64,000 bases of DNA from Spirochaetota bacterium (GTDB taxonomy: Bacteria > Spirochaetota > Spirochaetia > Treponematales > Rectinemataceae): assembly GCA_022711355.1 (NCBI GenBank), contig JAKLFE010000021.1, positions 1-64,000 on the forward strand, in the 5' to 3' direction. Shown one piece after another: positions 25,645 through 34,642 of the stretch; the first letter of the stretch is position 1; each line of letters begins with the position of its first letter. The notes beneath the pieces are model-generated. The model saw only the letters and a program-made list of their open reading frames with translations. It was not told the DNA's origin and searched no databases. The position numbers and the translations under genes were made by a program.

Positions 25645-26595
25645 ATGAGCCAGGCCGAGCGACTCGCGTACATCGATTCCCAGATCAAGGAGCGCGGCGG
25701 CGTCACCCTCCGCGAGATAGCCCAACGCTTCGAGATCAGCGAGCGCCAGGCCAGGCGGGACCTCGACTACCTTAAGGACCGCTTCGGGGCGCCGGTGGAG
25801 TGGAAGGCCGGGACCCGCCGCTACGAGTACGCGGAGGAATGGCGGGGCCTCGATTTCGCCGACGAGAAGGCACTGCTCTTCTCCATCTTCGCCCGGGCAG
25901 CGGCCGGAACCATAGCCTACGTCCCCCTCGCCGAGGAGCATTCCCTCGAGCGACTCCTCAAGCGAGTACCCAAGAAGCTCAGACCCGTCGAGAGCGCCAT
26001 CCGCTACGAGCTCCCGGGCTACGAGCCCGCCGACCTCGACAAGCTCGTCCTCCTCGTCCAGGCCCTCGCCGATCGCCGCTGCCTCGACCTCGCCTACCGC
26101 GACGCCGACCGCAAGCTGAGCCAGCGCAGGATCGAGGCCCAGCGCCTCGTGAACTACGCCGGCAGCTGGTACCTCGTCGCCTACGACCACGCGAGAGCGG
26201 CCCTCAGGACCTTCAAGCTCTCGCGGATCGACAAGCTCTCGATCTCGCGGGACAAGGCGAAGGCCGCCGTTTCGGACGCGGAGCTCGATCGCTTCCTCGG
26301 CTCCTCCTACGGCATGTTCAAGGGCGCGGGCGACAAGACCGCCGTCCTCCGTTTCTACGGCCGCGCCCTCGCCGTCGTCCGCGACGAGCAGTGGCACCCC
26401 GCCCAGCGCCGGACCGAGGGCTCCGACCCGAGGCGAGGCGCCTACCTCGAGCTCTCCCTCCCCGCGAGCCGCTGGGAGGAGCTCGTCGGCCGGATCCTCC
26501 GCTTCGGCGCCGATGCCGAGCCGGTCTCGCCGCCCGAACTTCGCGAGCTGTGGAAGGCCGAGGCTCGCCGCCTGGCAGCCGCTATCGATACTTAA
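25645..26595 (+). CDS. WYL-domain transcriptional regulator
   Basis: 316 residues. An N-terminal winged helix-turn-helix of the DeoR/HTH_11 type (about 15-55: GGVTLREIAQRFEISERQAR) is followed by a WYL domain (about 130-230) with VNYAGSWYLVAYDHA and FKLSRIDKL, and a C-terminal dimerisation extension. WYL regulators bind nucleic-acid or nucleotide ligands and commonly control CRISPR, CBASS and BREX loci. This one sits 315 bases upstream of cas3 in the same direction, so control of the cas operon is likely. The start ATG 25645 follows a GGGGGCC stretch. Inverted repeats downstream (26609-26659) may be its operators; that is inference. Confidence 0.9.
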   Translation: MSQAERLAYIDSQIKERGGVTLREIAQRFEISERQARRDLDYLKDRFGAPVEWKAGTRRYEYAEEWRGLDFADEKALLFSIFARAAAGTIAYVPLAEEHSLERLLKRVPKKLRPVESAIRYELPGYEPADLDKLVLLVQALADRRCLDLAYRDADRKLSQRRIEAQRLVNYAGSWYLVAYDHARAALRTFKLSRIDKLSISRDKAKAAVSDAELDRFLGSSYGMFKGAGDKTAVLRFYGRALAVVRDEQWHPAQRRTEGSDPRRGAYLELSLPASRWEELVGRILRFGADAEPVSPPELRELWKAEARRLAAAIDT

Positions 26596-26608
26596 CAAAC
26601 GTCTAGGA

Positions 26609-26659
26609 CACCCGGCGTCCGGGTGGCGGGCGTATCCTTCATGATCGAAGGAGGCCCGC
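26609..26659 (+). promoter_or_regulatory. Candidate operator/hairpins downstream of the WYL gene
   Basis: CACCCGG-CGT-CCGGGTG (26609-26625) is a perfect 17-base inverted repeat, directly followed by a second stem GCGGGC (26626-26631)/GCCCGC (26654-26659) with inner CCTTC/GAAGG pairing. They may terminate the WYL transcript or be operators for the cas operon. Confidence 0.45.
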
Positions 26660-26729
26660 CATGAGCGCGAGGAGCTTGTCCCCGGGATACCCCCGTCCGT
26701 TTCACTGCCTGCCTGCGACGAATCGCCGT

Positions 26730-26757
26730 TGCGCGATGAAGGGATCACGATATACTA
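26730..26757 (+). promoter_or_regulatory. Candidate promoter of the cas operon
   Basis: TTGCGC (26730-26735), 16-bp spacer, TATACT (26752-26757). A transcript from about 26764 would carry a 147-base leader that includes the 16-bp hairpin at 26845-26880. Confidence 0.45.
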
Positions 26758-26844
26758 GACGATCAGGTAAACACGAGCAGCGCCTATGATCGACCTCCTC
26801 CATCCCGACCACGATCTACGCTCCAGAGATCGTCCAGAAACCAA

Positions 26845-26880
26845 GCGGGAGGGGAACCTTCCCCAAGGTTTCCCTCCCGC
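26845..26880. repeat. 16-bp stem-loop, GCGGGAGG hairpin family, copy 1
   Basis: Arms 26845-26860 and 26865-26880 pair throughout with one G-U pair and a CCCC loop. The arms and flanking GGGCG read on the minus strand match the hairpin at 47229-47277. It lies in the cas3 leader, 30 bases before the start codon. Confidence 0.65.
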
Positions 26881-26910
26881 GCCCACCCTTCCAAGGGGGA
26901 GGGGGATATC

Positions 26911-29148
26911 ATGAGCTCTTCTCCAATCGCACATGTGCGGAAAGAGGCCGATGGTCAGTGGGCCGAACCCCAGACCCTCGCGGAGCACCTCGAAGGCACG
27001 GCTGCCCTAGCCGAGCGCTTCGCGTCGGCCTTCGAATCTGGCTCCTGGGGACGGGCAGTAGGCCTCTTCCATGATACGGGGAAAGCGCGCGAAGCGTGGC
27101 AACGCTATCTCGCGACGAAGAGCGGCTATGACGAGGAAGCTTGCCTCGAGAACAAGCCTGGCAAGGTCGATCACTCGACGCCGAGCGCAAAATTAGTGGA
27201 GGAGCGCTTCGGCAAGGGAATTGGCCGTATACTCGCTTATTGTATCGCGGGGCACCACGCGGGCTTACCCGACGGTGTTGGATCGCAAAGTGCACTTGCG
27301 TTTCGTTTGCAGAATGCCTCTACCGAAGGTATCACTGCGGGATACGGAGAGCTTGTCGCATCGAACCGACCCGGTTCGCCACCTCATAAATTCGATTCGA
27401 AGGGCCTCGATCTTTCGCTTTGGATACGGATGCTTTTTTCTTCCTTGGTGGATGCTGATTTCCTCGATACCGAAAGGTATATGGAAGATGATAAGCAAGA
27501 CCTGCGCGGTCAATACCTATCCTTGCCAGAACTTCTTTCACGTTTCAACGAGCATATTGCTCGGCTGTCTAGAGCTGCTTTAGCAGCTGAGAACAATCCG
27601 GTCAACCGCGCCCGGCAGCGCGTACTCGCAGACTGTCGAGCAGGAGCACAGCTTGAACCGGGGCTGTTTTCGCTTACCGTTCCGACTGGTGGCGGGAAGA
27701 CGCTTTCGAGCATGGCCTTCGCTCTTGAGCATGCGGTGAAGTACGGTAAATCGCGTGTTATCTATGTCATTCCCTATACGAGCATAATTGAGCAGAATGC
27801 CGATGTATTCCGCAAGGCCGTGGGAGAAGATCAGGTCGTCGAACACCATTCCAATCTGGATGAGGATGATTCGAGCTCAAAGGCGAGACTCGCGGCGGAG
27901 AACTGGGACGCGCCCGTAATCGTTACGACCTCGGTGCAGTTTTTTGAATCGTTATTCGCGGCGAAGACGAGCCGATGCCGCAAACTACATAACATCGCAA
28001 ATAGCGTCGTTATTCTCGATGAGGCCCAGCTTTTACCGGCCGAATTCCTAGAGCCTATTTTAGCGGCGATGCGTCTCTTGTGTGCTCAGTATCGAGTGAG
28101 TTTTGTGGCTTGCACGGCTACTCAGCCGATACTCGAGCAAAAAGAGGGCTACCCACGTTTTCCTGGCTTCGCGCCTGGGACGATACGCGAGGTCATCGCC
28201 GATGTACCGAGCCTCTACCGCGATCTCAAGCGGGTGGAAGTGGTAGTACCCGAAAACCTGAGGATTGCGTCGCCTTGGGAGGAGATCGCTTCCAGACTTT
28301 CCTCGGTGGAGCGTGCGTTGTGCGTCGTATCCGATCGCAAGAGCTGTAGGGAGCTCTTCTCCCTAATGCCACAGGGAACATACCACCTATCCGCCCTCAT
28401 GTGCGCCCAACACAGGAGCGAGATCATCGCTCAGATAAAGGAAAGGCTCAAAGACAGCGATCCCATCCGCGTCATCAGTACCCAACTTGTCGAAGCGGGA
28501 GTCGATTTGGACTTTCCCGTCGTATTCCGCGCCTTAGCCGGCCTCGACTCAATAGCCCAGGCGGCGGGACGATGCAACCGCGAAGGAAGGCTTAATCGTG
28601 AGGGGCGGCTGGGTCGAGTCGAAGTATTCGTAGCGCCGCGTAGAGCACCTCTCGGCATGCTTAGGAAGGCGGCGGAGACAGCGCTGCGAATGCTGGGCGA
28701 GGGCTTGGCCGATCCTCTAGCCCTCGAATCTTTCGAGCCATACTTCGCCGATCTATACTGGAAGGCCAATTCGCTGGATGCAAAAGGGATAATGAAGTTA
28801 CTAGCGCCCCAACCTCCCGAATGCGATATACAGTTCCGGAGCGCCGCTGATTCCTTCAAGCTCATCGACGACAGCGCCCAGCGTTCAATACTCGTTCCCT
28901 ATGGTACAGGCGAGATGCTCATCAATACCCTTAAGAAAAACGGGCCTGAGCGATGGCTCCTCCGGAAGCTTCAACGATATGCGGTCACCGTGTATGTCAA
29001 TCAATTCAACGACCTTCTCGATCGCGGCTCGATAGCTGAAGTGAGCCCCAAGGTCTTCGCTTTGACTTGCAAGGTCGAATATGACAGAAACGTCGGACTG
29101 TTGATAGACGAGATGCCGAATGATCCCGCCGCCTTCATGGCAGGCTGA
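26911..29148 (+). CDS. cas3: CRISPR-associated helicase-nuclease Cas3 (type I-C)
   Basis: 745 residues. The N-terminal HD nuclease domain shows AEHLEGTAALAERF, GLFHDTGK (about 52) and GHHAGLPD. The helicase part has Walker A TVPTGGGKT (about 258), the DEAQ box VVILDEAQLLP (about 369), VACTATQP, and motif VI AQAAGRCNREG (about 549). Cas3 is recruited to Cascade-bound target DNA and degrades it. The start ATG 26911 follows GGGAGGGGG. It is the first gene of a seven-gene type I-C operon. Base composition is clearly lower in G+C (about 53-55%) than that of flanking genes, a sign of horizontal transfer. Confidence 0.97.
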   Translation: MSSSPIAHVRKEADGQWAEPQTLAEHLEGTAALAERFASAFESGSWGRAVGLFHDTGKAREAWQRYLATKSGYDEEACLENKPGKVDHSTPSAKLVEERFGKGIGRILAYCIAGHHAGLPDGVGSQSALAFRLQNASTEGITAGYGELVASNRPGSPPHKFDSKGLDLSLWIRMLFSSLVDADFLDTERYMEDDKQDLRGQYLSLPELLSRFNEHIARLSRAALAAENNPVNRARQRVLADCRAGAQLEPGLFSLTVPTGGGKTLSSMAFALEHAVKYGKSRVIYVIPYTSIIEQNADVFRKAVGEDQVVEHHSNLDEDDSSSKARLAAENWDAPVIVTTSVQFFESLFAAKTSRCRKLHNIANSVVILDEAQLLPAEFLEPILAAMRLLCAQYRVSFVACTATQPILEQKEGYPRFPGFAPGTIREVIADVPSLYRDLKRVEVVVPENLRIASPWEEIASRLSSVERALCVVSDRKSCRELFSLMPQGTYHLSALMCAQHRSEIIAQIKERLKDSDPIRVISTQLVEAGVDLDFPVVFRALAGLDSIAQAAGRCNREGRLNREGRLGRVEVFVAPRRAPLGMLRKAAETALRMLGEGLADPLALESFEPYFADLYWKANSLDAKGIMKLLAPQPPECDIQFRSAADSFKLIDDSAQRSILVPYGTGEMLINTLKKNGPERWLLRKLQRYAVTVYVNQFNDLLDRGSIAEVSPKVFALTCKVEYDRNVGLLIDEMPNDPAAFMAG

Positions 29149-29162
29149 TACAAGGAGGCAAA

Positions 29163-29894
29163 ATGAGAGACTGGTGCCTTGAAGTGTGGGGCGACTATGC
29201 CTGCTTCACCCGTCCGGAGATGAAAGTGGAACGGGTGAGCTACGACGTTATAACCCCATCGGCGGCTCGCGCCATTTTCGAAGCGATCCTGTGGAAGCCT
29301 GCGATAGCCTGGCATGTTACCAAGATTGAAGTGCTCGAACCGATCCGTTGGATATCGGTACGGCGTAACGAGGTGGGTCGGATCGAAACAGGCCCTACTC
29401 AAGCACAGATGGAAGGGACTAGCGGAGAGCCCATGGGCCTATATATCGAAGAGAGCCGCCAGCAAAGAGCCGGATTATTCCTGCGCGATGTACGGTATCG
29501 AATCCATGCCCGGTTTGAGTTCATCCCACCGGAGCGCCGTAAGGCAAACAGGTCCACCTCACCCGAATACTGGGCGGATACGGATGAGGAAGAAATGGCA
29601 TCCCGGAGCGACGAGAAAGAAGCCAAGTACGCGGCCATGTTCGAGCGTAGGGCGAAAAAGGGCCAATGTTTCCACCGGCCGTACTTGGGTTGTCGAGAGT
29701 TCGCCTGCGACTTTCGTTTGATCGATAATGCAGGACAAGATAAGCCCGCTATCGCAAAATCCGAGGAGCTCGGCTGGATGCTCTACGATATGGACTTCTC
29801 AACTCCCGATGATCCGAAGCCGCTGTTCTTTCGAGCGCGGATCGATGAGGGTGTCATCAATACCGACCGTCGATTCGTGGAGGTTCGCGGATGA
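29163..29894 (+). CDS. cas5c: Cas5c (Cas5d), crRNA-processing subunit
   Basis: 243 residues with a Cas5 fold: N-terminal LEVWGDYACFTRPEMKVER and SAARAIFEAILWKP, and the C-terminal FHRPYLGCREFACDF. In type I-C systems, which lack Cas6, this protein cuts the precursor crRNA within the repeat and stays on the 5' handle in Cascade. A YRIHARF segment with His115 lies where the family's catalytic Lys/His pair would be; assignment by position only. An AAGGAGG site precedes the ATG. The gene overlaps cas8c by ATGA. Confidence 0.95.
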   Translation: MRDWCLEVWGDYACFTRPEMKVERVSYDVITPSAARAIFEAILWKPAIAWHVTKIEVLEPIRWISVRRNEVGRIETGPTQAQMEGTSGEPMGLYIEESRQQRAGLFLRDVRYRIHARFEFIPPERRKANRSTSPEYWADTDEEEMASRSDEKEAKYAAMFERRAKKGQCFHRPYLGCREFACDFRLIDNAGQDKPAIAKSEELGWMLYDMDFSTPDDPKPLFFRARIDEGVINTDRRFVEVRG

Positions 29895-31624
29895 TCCTTC
29901 AAGCGCTCAAGGAATATTACGACAGGAAGGCGGCCGATCCTGATGGTGGCATGGCTTCCGAGGGATGGATACAGGGAGGCATTGATTTCATTATCGAGCT
30001 CGATCTTGATGGACGCTATCTCGGAATCGAATGCCTACAAGAGCAATCAGGCAAGAATTACATCCCCAAAGCCATGCAGGTGCCAAATATCGGCAAGCAG
30101 TCGCTTAAACATACGAATAGTGGGAGAGACGCGAATCTTCTCTGGGATAACGCTTCCTTCGTCTTTGGCATGGGGGAGAAAGGCGATGCGCGTTTATCTA
30201 GCATGATTGAGGCAATTGATCACTGGCTCCCCGATTGCAGCGATCCGGACGTAAAATCGGTTCGAGCTTTCCTTTCGTCGGGACTACGCGATCGAGCCGC
30301 ATTCGCTTCCGCATTAGGCGATGCTGTATACGGTGAAGCCATATCGACAGGGCAACCTAAAATAACGTTTCGCATAAAGGGATCACAAAATAGGAGTATT
30401 CTCGATAGCAGGATACTGAGTTCTGCGCTCTCTTCCTCCTCTGGTCGTACTGAGGGGCCGATTGGCGTATGCCTCGTCACCGGCGAGAATAATGTAGCGA
30501 TCGAGCAGACGCACACGGTGATAAAAGGTGTATGGGGAGCTCAGACCTCCGGTGCCTATATTGTTGGATTCAATAAAGAATCATTCCTTTCTTATGCCAA
30601 AGAACAGGCTGCGAATGCACCCATTAGCAAAAAAACCGCATCAGAATATGTCAAGGCCCTCAATTATCTGTTGAGCTCCGAGCAGCGCATGCAAGTGGGC
30701 GATGCATCGACCGTCTTCTGGTCGGCACAACGGACCGATTTCGAATCAGATTTCGCGTCCTTCTTCCAGGAGCCAGCTAAAGACGATCCTGGCGCTGGGA
30801 CGAAGAAGGTAAAGAATCTATTCGAATCGGTATCCAATGGAGCCTACCTTGATGACAAAGGAACTGAGAAATTCTATATCCTCGGCCTAGCGCCCAACGC
30901 CGCTCGTATCTCGGTCCGGTTCTGGCAGTCGGGGACAGTAGCCGAGTTCTCCGAGACGATCCGGCGCCACTTTGAGGATCTCGCCATCATCAAGCCGCCG
31001 AACGAGCCCGAGTATTACTCGCTGTGGCGCCTCCTCGTCAACATCGCGATCCAAGATAAGAGCGAGAATATACCGCCGAATGTAGCCGGTGATTTCATGC
31101 GATCGATCCTGAATGGTACGCCATATCCTGCGACACTCCTGCAAGCCGCGCTCAGGCGGATCCACAGCGACGCGAAAGAACGCGTGAAGCCGGTTCGCGC
31201 GGCCCTCGTCAAGGCCTACTTGAACAGATACTTGCGGGCGCACCCCGACAACGTGCAAAAGGAGATACAGATGGCTCTCGATCCGGAACAGCCTTCGACC
31301 GGCTACCAGCTCGGGCGACTCTTCGCCGCGCTCGAGAAGATCCAGGAAGAGGCGAATCCAGGACTCAACGCGACAATTCGGGAACGCTATTACGGTTCCG
31401 CATGCAGCTCTCCAGTATCCGTATTCGGAACCCTGATGCGACTCAAGAACCACCATCTCGCGAAGCTCAATAATAAGGGCCGGGCTGTGAACTTCGAGCG
31501 CATCGTCGGCCAGATCGTGGGGCGCTTCGACGACTTCCCCGCCCACCTCGACCTCCACGAGCAGGGGAGATTCGCGATCGGATACTATCATCAGCGGCAA
31601 GTTTTTTTTACGAAGAAAGACTGA
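29891..31624 (+). CDS. cas8c: Cas8c (Csd1), Cascade large subunit
   Basis: 577 residues, the usual length of Csd1/Cas8c. It starts MILQALKEYYDRKAADPDG and has the characteristic GKNYIPKAMQVP, NLLWDNASFVFG, VFWSAQRTDFES and GTEKFYILGLAPNAARISVRFW segments. The large subunit recognises the PAM and anchors the target strand; in I-C systems an internal start often also yields a small subunit, which cannot be verified here. The gene's first two thirds are low in G+C, and from about 31.0 kb onward the composition rises toward the host's. It overlaps cas5c and is followed after 21 bases by cas7c. Confidence 0.96.
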   Translation: MILQALKEYYDRKAADPDGGMASEGWIQGGIDFIIELDLDGRYLGIECLQEQSGKNYIPKAMQVPNIGKQSLKHTNSGRDANLLWDNASFVFGMGEKGDARLSSMIEAIDHWLPDCSDPDVKSVRAFLSSGLRDRAAFASALGDAVYGEAISTGQPKITFRIKGSQNRSILDSRILSSALSSSSGRTEGPIGVCLVTGENNVAIEQTHTVIKGVWGAQTSGAYIVGFNKESFLSYAKEQAANAPISKKTASEYVKALNYLLSSEQRMQVGDASTVFWSAQRTDFESDFASFFQEPAKDDPGAGTKKVKNLFESVSNGAYLDDKGTEKFYILGLAPNAARISVRFWQSGTVAEFSETIRRHFEDLAIIKPPNEPEYYSLWRLLVNIAIQDKSENIPPNVAGDFMRSILNGTPYPATLLQAALRRIHSDAKERVKPVRAALVKAYLNRYLRAHPDNVQKEIQMALDPEQPSTGYQLGRLFAALEKIQEEANPGLNATIRERYYGSACSSPVSVFGTLMRLKNHHLAKLNNKGRAVNFERIVGQIVGRFDDFPAHLDLHEQGRFAIGYYHQRQVFFTKKD

Positions 31625-31645
31625 TACAAATAAAAGGAGAACGAG

Positions 31646-32521
31646 ATGGACCTTACCAAGCGCTACGATTTCGTGTTTTTCTTCGACGTCAAGGATGGCA
31701 ACCCCAATGGCGATCCGGACGCCGGCAACCTGCCCCGCGTGGACGCGGAAACCGGCAATGGCCTGGTAACCGACGTATGCCTCAAGCGGAAGGTACGGAA
31801 CTACATCGGCCTCTTGAAGGGCGAGCAGCCTCCCTACGATATCTACGTCAAGGAGAAGGCCGTCCTCAATAACCAGAACGCGCGAGCCTACCAAGCATTA
31901 GGGATAGACTTGAGCAAGGACGAGGGCAAGCGCAAGGGCGGAGACAAGGTCGACGAGGCCCGCGCCTGGATGTGCAAGAATTTTTACGATATCCGCACAT
32001 TTGGCGCTGTCATGTCTATACAGATCAATTGTGGCCAGGTTCGCGGCCCCATTCAGTTGACATTCGCTCGCTCGGTCGAGCCCGTCGTCGCGTCGGAGCA
32101 CAGCATCACGAGGATGGCAGTAGCTACCGAAGCCGAGGCGGAGAAGCAGGGTGGCGACAACCGTACGATGGGGCGGAAGTTCACCGTGCCCTACGGCTTG
32201 TATCGCGCACACGGCTTCGTATCCGCGCCCCTCGCCAGGCAGACGGGTTTCTCGCGGGAGGATCTCGATATTTTCTGGGAAGCGCTCCAGAACATGTTCG
32301 AGAACGATCGCTCTGCTGCCCGCGGTCTCATGAGCGCCCGGCGACTCGTTATCTTCGAACACTCCTCCCTCATGGGCACCAAGAGCGCGCAGGAGCTCTT
32401 CGACCGCGTGAAGACCGAGCGAAAGGAGCCGAGGGACAAGGCCGCTCGGGATTTCTCGGACTACAAGGTGACGCTGGACGGCGCGGAGCTCCTGGGGTTC
32501 AAGCAGGTCGTGCAGGTCTGA
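31646..32521 (+). CDS. cas7c: Cas7c (Csd2), Cascade backbone subunit
   Basis: 291 residues. The opening [19 protein letters not shown] and the [14 protein letters not shown] stretch are diagnostic for Csd2/Cas7c, and a central [18 protein letters not shown] block is present. Several copies coat the crRNA in the type I-C Cascade. An AAAAGGAG site lies upstream of the ATG. After this gene there is a 430-base gap without a working gene before cas4, which breaks the otherwise compact operon. Confidence 0.97.
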   Translation: MDLTKRYDFVFFFDVKDGNPNGDPDAGNLPRVDAETGNGLVTDVCLKRKVRNYIGLLKGEQPPYDIYVKEKAVLNNQNARAYQALGIDLSKDEGKRKGGDKVDEARAWMCKNFYDIRTFGAVMSIQINCGQVRGPIQLTFARSVEPVVASEHSITRMAVATEAEAEKQGGDNRTMGRKFTVPYGLYRAHGFVSAPLARQTGFSREDLDIFWEALQNMFENDRSAARGLMSARRLVIFEHSSLMGTKSAQELFDRVKTERKEPRDKAARDFSDYKVTLDGAELLGFKQVVQV

Positions 32522-32596
32522 TGTCGCTCCCCGTATGGGGGTAGCGGAGCGCACCGCAGGCGCGGCCCGGCAGGGCGCGCCGAGGAGCGCGGAGCG

Positions 32597-32663
32597 AGGG
32601 GGCGCAGCGGCGCGTAGGTCGGCCCTGGATGAATGGCCGCGCGCCCCCTTCGTGTAACACGAA
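32597..32663 (+). other. Stem-loop and perfect palindrome between cas7c and cas4
   Basis: AGGGGGCGC-A-GCGGC (32597-32611) pairs with GCCGC-GCGCCCCCT (32636-32649), giving a 14-bp stem with one bulge. It is directly followed by, and shares two bases with, the palindrome TTCGTGT-A-ACACGAA (32649-32663). The first may attenuate transcription after cas7c; the second could be an old operator of the decayed toxin-antitoxin module downstream. Confidence 0.5.
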
Positions 32664-32749
32664 AAGGCTATCCGAGGCATGAAAACGGGGAAGGGACTGT
32701 TTCTTGACAGGACGTACGCATAAAGGGACGCTTTCCTCGGGAGGCGTAT

Positions 32750-32930
32750 ATGCCCATTCTGAACGCGAGCGAGGCTCGAGCCGATCTGTACCGGCTCATA
32801 GATCGGGCCAACGAATCGCACGAGCCGCTGAAGGATAATCCCGAGAATGCGACCTGGTGATTTAGTCTACCAGCTGTTCGAGGAGGAGCATGTCGTCAGG
32901 ATCCTCCGGATGTGGACTCACTATGAATGA
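32750..32930 (+). pseudogene. Decayed YefM/Phd antitoxin - RelE/YoeB-type toxin remnant
   Basis: A GGGAGG site and ATG 32750 open MPILNASEARADLYRLID...NESHEP, the N-terminus of a YefM/Phd antitoxin. After about 26 residues it runs into EPLKDNPENATW and a stop at 32858-32860. One base out of frame, the sequence continues DLVYQLFEEEHVVRIL and RMWTHYE with a stop at 32928-32930, the C-terminal end of a RelE/YoeB-type toxin. The antitoxin's C-terminal half and most of the toxin are deleted. It sits between cas7c and cas4. Family assignment is by recognition of end motifs. Confidence 0.7.
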
Positions 32931-32951
32931 TGCGGACTGACGAGGCGAGCC

Positions 32952-33608
32952 GTGTATTCCGAGGACGACTTGATCCCCATCTCCGGCCTCCAGCACCTGG
33001 CCTACTGCGAGCGGCAGTTCGCCCTCATCCACGTCGAGCAGCTCTGGGCCGACAATCGCTTCACCGCCGAGGGCGACGTCCTCCACGAGCGGGTCGACGC
33101 GGAGCACCACGAGTCGCGGCGGCTCTTCCGGCAGGAATACGGCATGGCGGTACGATCCCTCGAGCATGGCATCATCGGGAAGTGCGACCTGGTCGAGCTC
33201 TACCTGAAACCCGAGGGCGGCGTCGCGGAGGCCGTGCCCGTCGAGTTCAAGCGCGGTCGGGATAAGGAGAGCGACGTCGACCGGGTGCAGCTCTGCGCCC
33301 AGGCCTTCTGCCTCGAGGAGATGGTAGGCGTCGAAGTGCCGCGGGGCGACTTCTACTATCTGGGCGCGCATAGGCGGACGAGCGCCGAGCTTTCCCTGGC
33401 GCTGCGCGCCGAGACGCGGCGACTCATCGAGCGGGCCCGGGCGATCCTCGCGGGAGGGGAGAGCCCCGCGGCGAGCTACGCCGCGGCGAAGTGCGACCGC
33501 TGCTCCCTCGTCGACCTCTGCATGCCGCGCGCCCTTTCGGAAGGAGGCAGGCGCGTCGAGCGCTACCTCAAATCAGGCATCGCGGCGATGCGGAAGGAAT
33601 GCGACTGA
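32952..33608 (+). CDS. cas4: Cas4 nuclease
   Basis: 218 residues from GTG 32952. A RecB-like nuclease core has GDVLHERVD, IIGKCDLVELY and PVEFKRG (the D-ExK motif). One cysteine in HLAYCERQF and three at the C-terminus (KCDRCSLVDLCMP) would bind a 4Fe-4S cluster. Cas4 trims prespacers and selects them by PAM before Cas1-Cas2 integration. The stop overlaps the cas1 start (TGATG). Its G+C content is about 70%, unlike the cas3-cas8c part. Confidence 0.96.
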   Translation: MYSEDDLIPISGLQHLAYCERQFALIHVEQLWADNRFTAEGDVLHERVDAEHHESRRLFRQEYGMAVRSLEHGIIGKCDLVELYLKPEGGVAEAVPVEFKRGRDKESDVDRVQLCAQAFCLEEMVGVEVPRGDFYYLGAHRRTSAELSLALRAETRRLIERARAILAGGESPAASYAAAKCDRCSLVDLCMPRALSEGGRRVERYLKSGIAAMRKECD

Positions 33609-34639
33609 TGCGCAAGCTGCTCAACACCCTCTATGTCAGCTCGCAGGGCTCCTACCTCCGTAAGGAGGGAGAGACTGTCGTGGTCGAGCGCGAACGGGAG
33701 AAGGTGCTCCAGCTCCCCGCGCACACGATCGGCGGGATCGTCTGCTTCGGCGACGTTCTTTGCTCCCCCTTTCTCCTGGGTTTCTGCGCGGAGAAGGGCA
33801 TCGGCATATCCTTCCTCTCCGAGCACGGGAGGTTCCTCGCCTCGGTGCGGGGGCCGGTATCGGGCAACGTCCTTTTGCGTCGCCAGCAGTACCGCCTCGC
33901 CGACGACATGGGCGCCACGAAGGCGATAGCCGAGCACATCGTCGCCGGGAAGCTGGCGAACACGCGCGTGGTCATGAACCGGGCCCTGCGGGATCACGCC
34001 GAGCGCATCGACGCCGAGGCCGTGAGGCGCGCCTCAGCCTCGATCGATCGGATCATCGACGACCTGCCGCGGGCCGCCGACGCCGACTCGGTGCGCGGCC
34101 TCGAGGGCATGGCCGCCGCCGAGTACTTCGCGGTATTCAATAACTTCATCGTGGACCAGAAGGACGCCTTCGTCTTCACCGACCGTAACCGTAGGCCCCC
34201 CCTCGATCCGGTCAACTCGCTGCTCTCCTTCGTCTATACGCTGCTCGCGCACGATATGCGATCGGCCATCGAGACCGTCGGACTCGATCCGGCCGTTGGC
34301 TTCCTCCATCGGGATCGTCCCGGGCGTCCCGGCCTCGCCCTCGATCTCATGGAGGAGTTCCGCCCCAGCATCGCGGACCGGCTCGTACTCTCTCTCATCA
34401 ACCGCCGCCAAGTAGACGCTCGGGGCTTCAAGCGCGCGGAAAACGGGGCCATCGTCATGGACGACACGACGCGGAAGGCGGTCCTCGTCGAGTACCAGAA
34501 CCGGAAGCAGGACGAGGTTTCTCACACCTACCTAGACGAGAAAGTACCGGTCGGCCTGCTCTTCTTCGTCCAGGCCAACCTCATGGCCCGGTTCATCCGC
34601 GGCGATATCGACGGCTATCCCCCCTTCTTCTGGAGGTAA
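33608..34639 (+). CDS. cas1: Cas1 integrase
   Basis: 343 residues. The start ATG 33608 overlaps the cas4 stop; the open frame further upstream is a shadow of cas4. The N-terminal beta domain (LLNTLYVSSQGSYLRKEGETVVVE) is followed by the helical catalytic domain. Metal ligands are Glu in RGLEGMAAAEYF (about 165), His in GFLHRDRPGRP (about 233) and Asp in ALDLMEEFRP (about 246). Cas1 integrates new spacers at the leader end with Cas2. All catalytic residues are intact, so adaptation is probably active. Confidence 0.97.
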   Translation: MRKLLNTLYVSSQGSYLRKEGETVVVEREREKVLQLPAHTIGGIVCFGDVLCSPFLLGFCAEKGIGISFLSEHGRFLASVRGPVSGNVLLRRQQYRLADDMGATKAIAEHIVAGKLANTRVVMNRALRDHAERIDAEAVRRASASIDRIIDDLPRAADADSVRGLEGMAAAEYFAVFNNFIVDQKDAFVFTDRNRRPPLDPVNSLLSFVYTLLAHDMRSAIETVGLDPAVGFLHRDRPGRPGLALDLMEEFRPSIADRLVLSLINRRQVDARGFKRAENGAIVMDDTTRKAVLVEYQNRKQDEVSHTYLDEKVPVGLLFFVQANLMARFIRGDIDGYPPFFWR

Positions 34640-34642
34640 GGC

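Noticed and set aside
26661-26789. 42-codon frame with a good AAGGAGG site between the WYL gene and cas3
   Set aside because: The ribosome-binding site is part of a hairpin stem and the peptide has no protein-like pattern; a decayed start or leader peptide is possible but not supported.
32522-32749. CreTA-like degenerate CRISPR repeat or antitoxin RNA in the gap between cas7c and cas4
   Set aside because: CGCGCCCCCTTCG near 32639 resembles the first part of the repeat, but the conserved GGATTGAAAC end is missing and no toxin RNA frame is visible.
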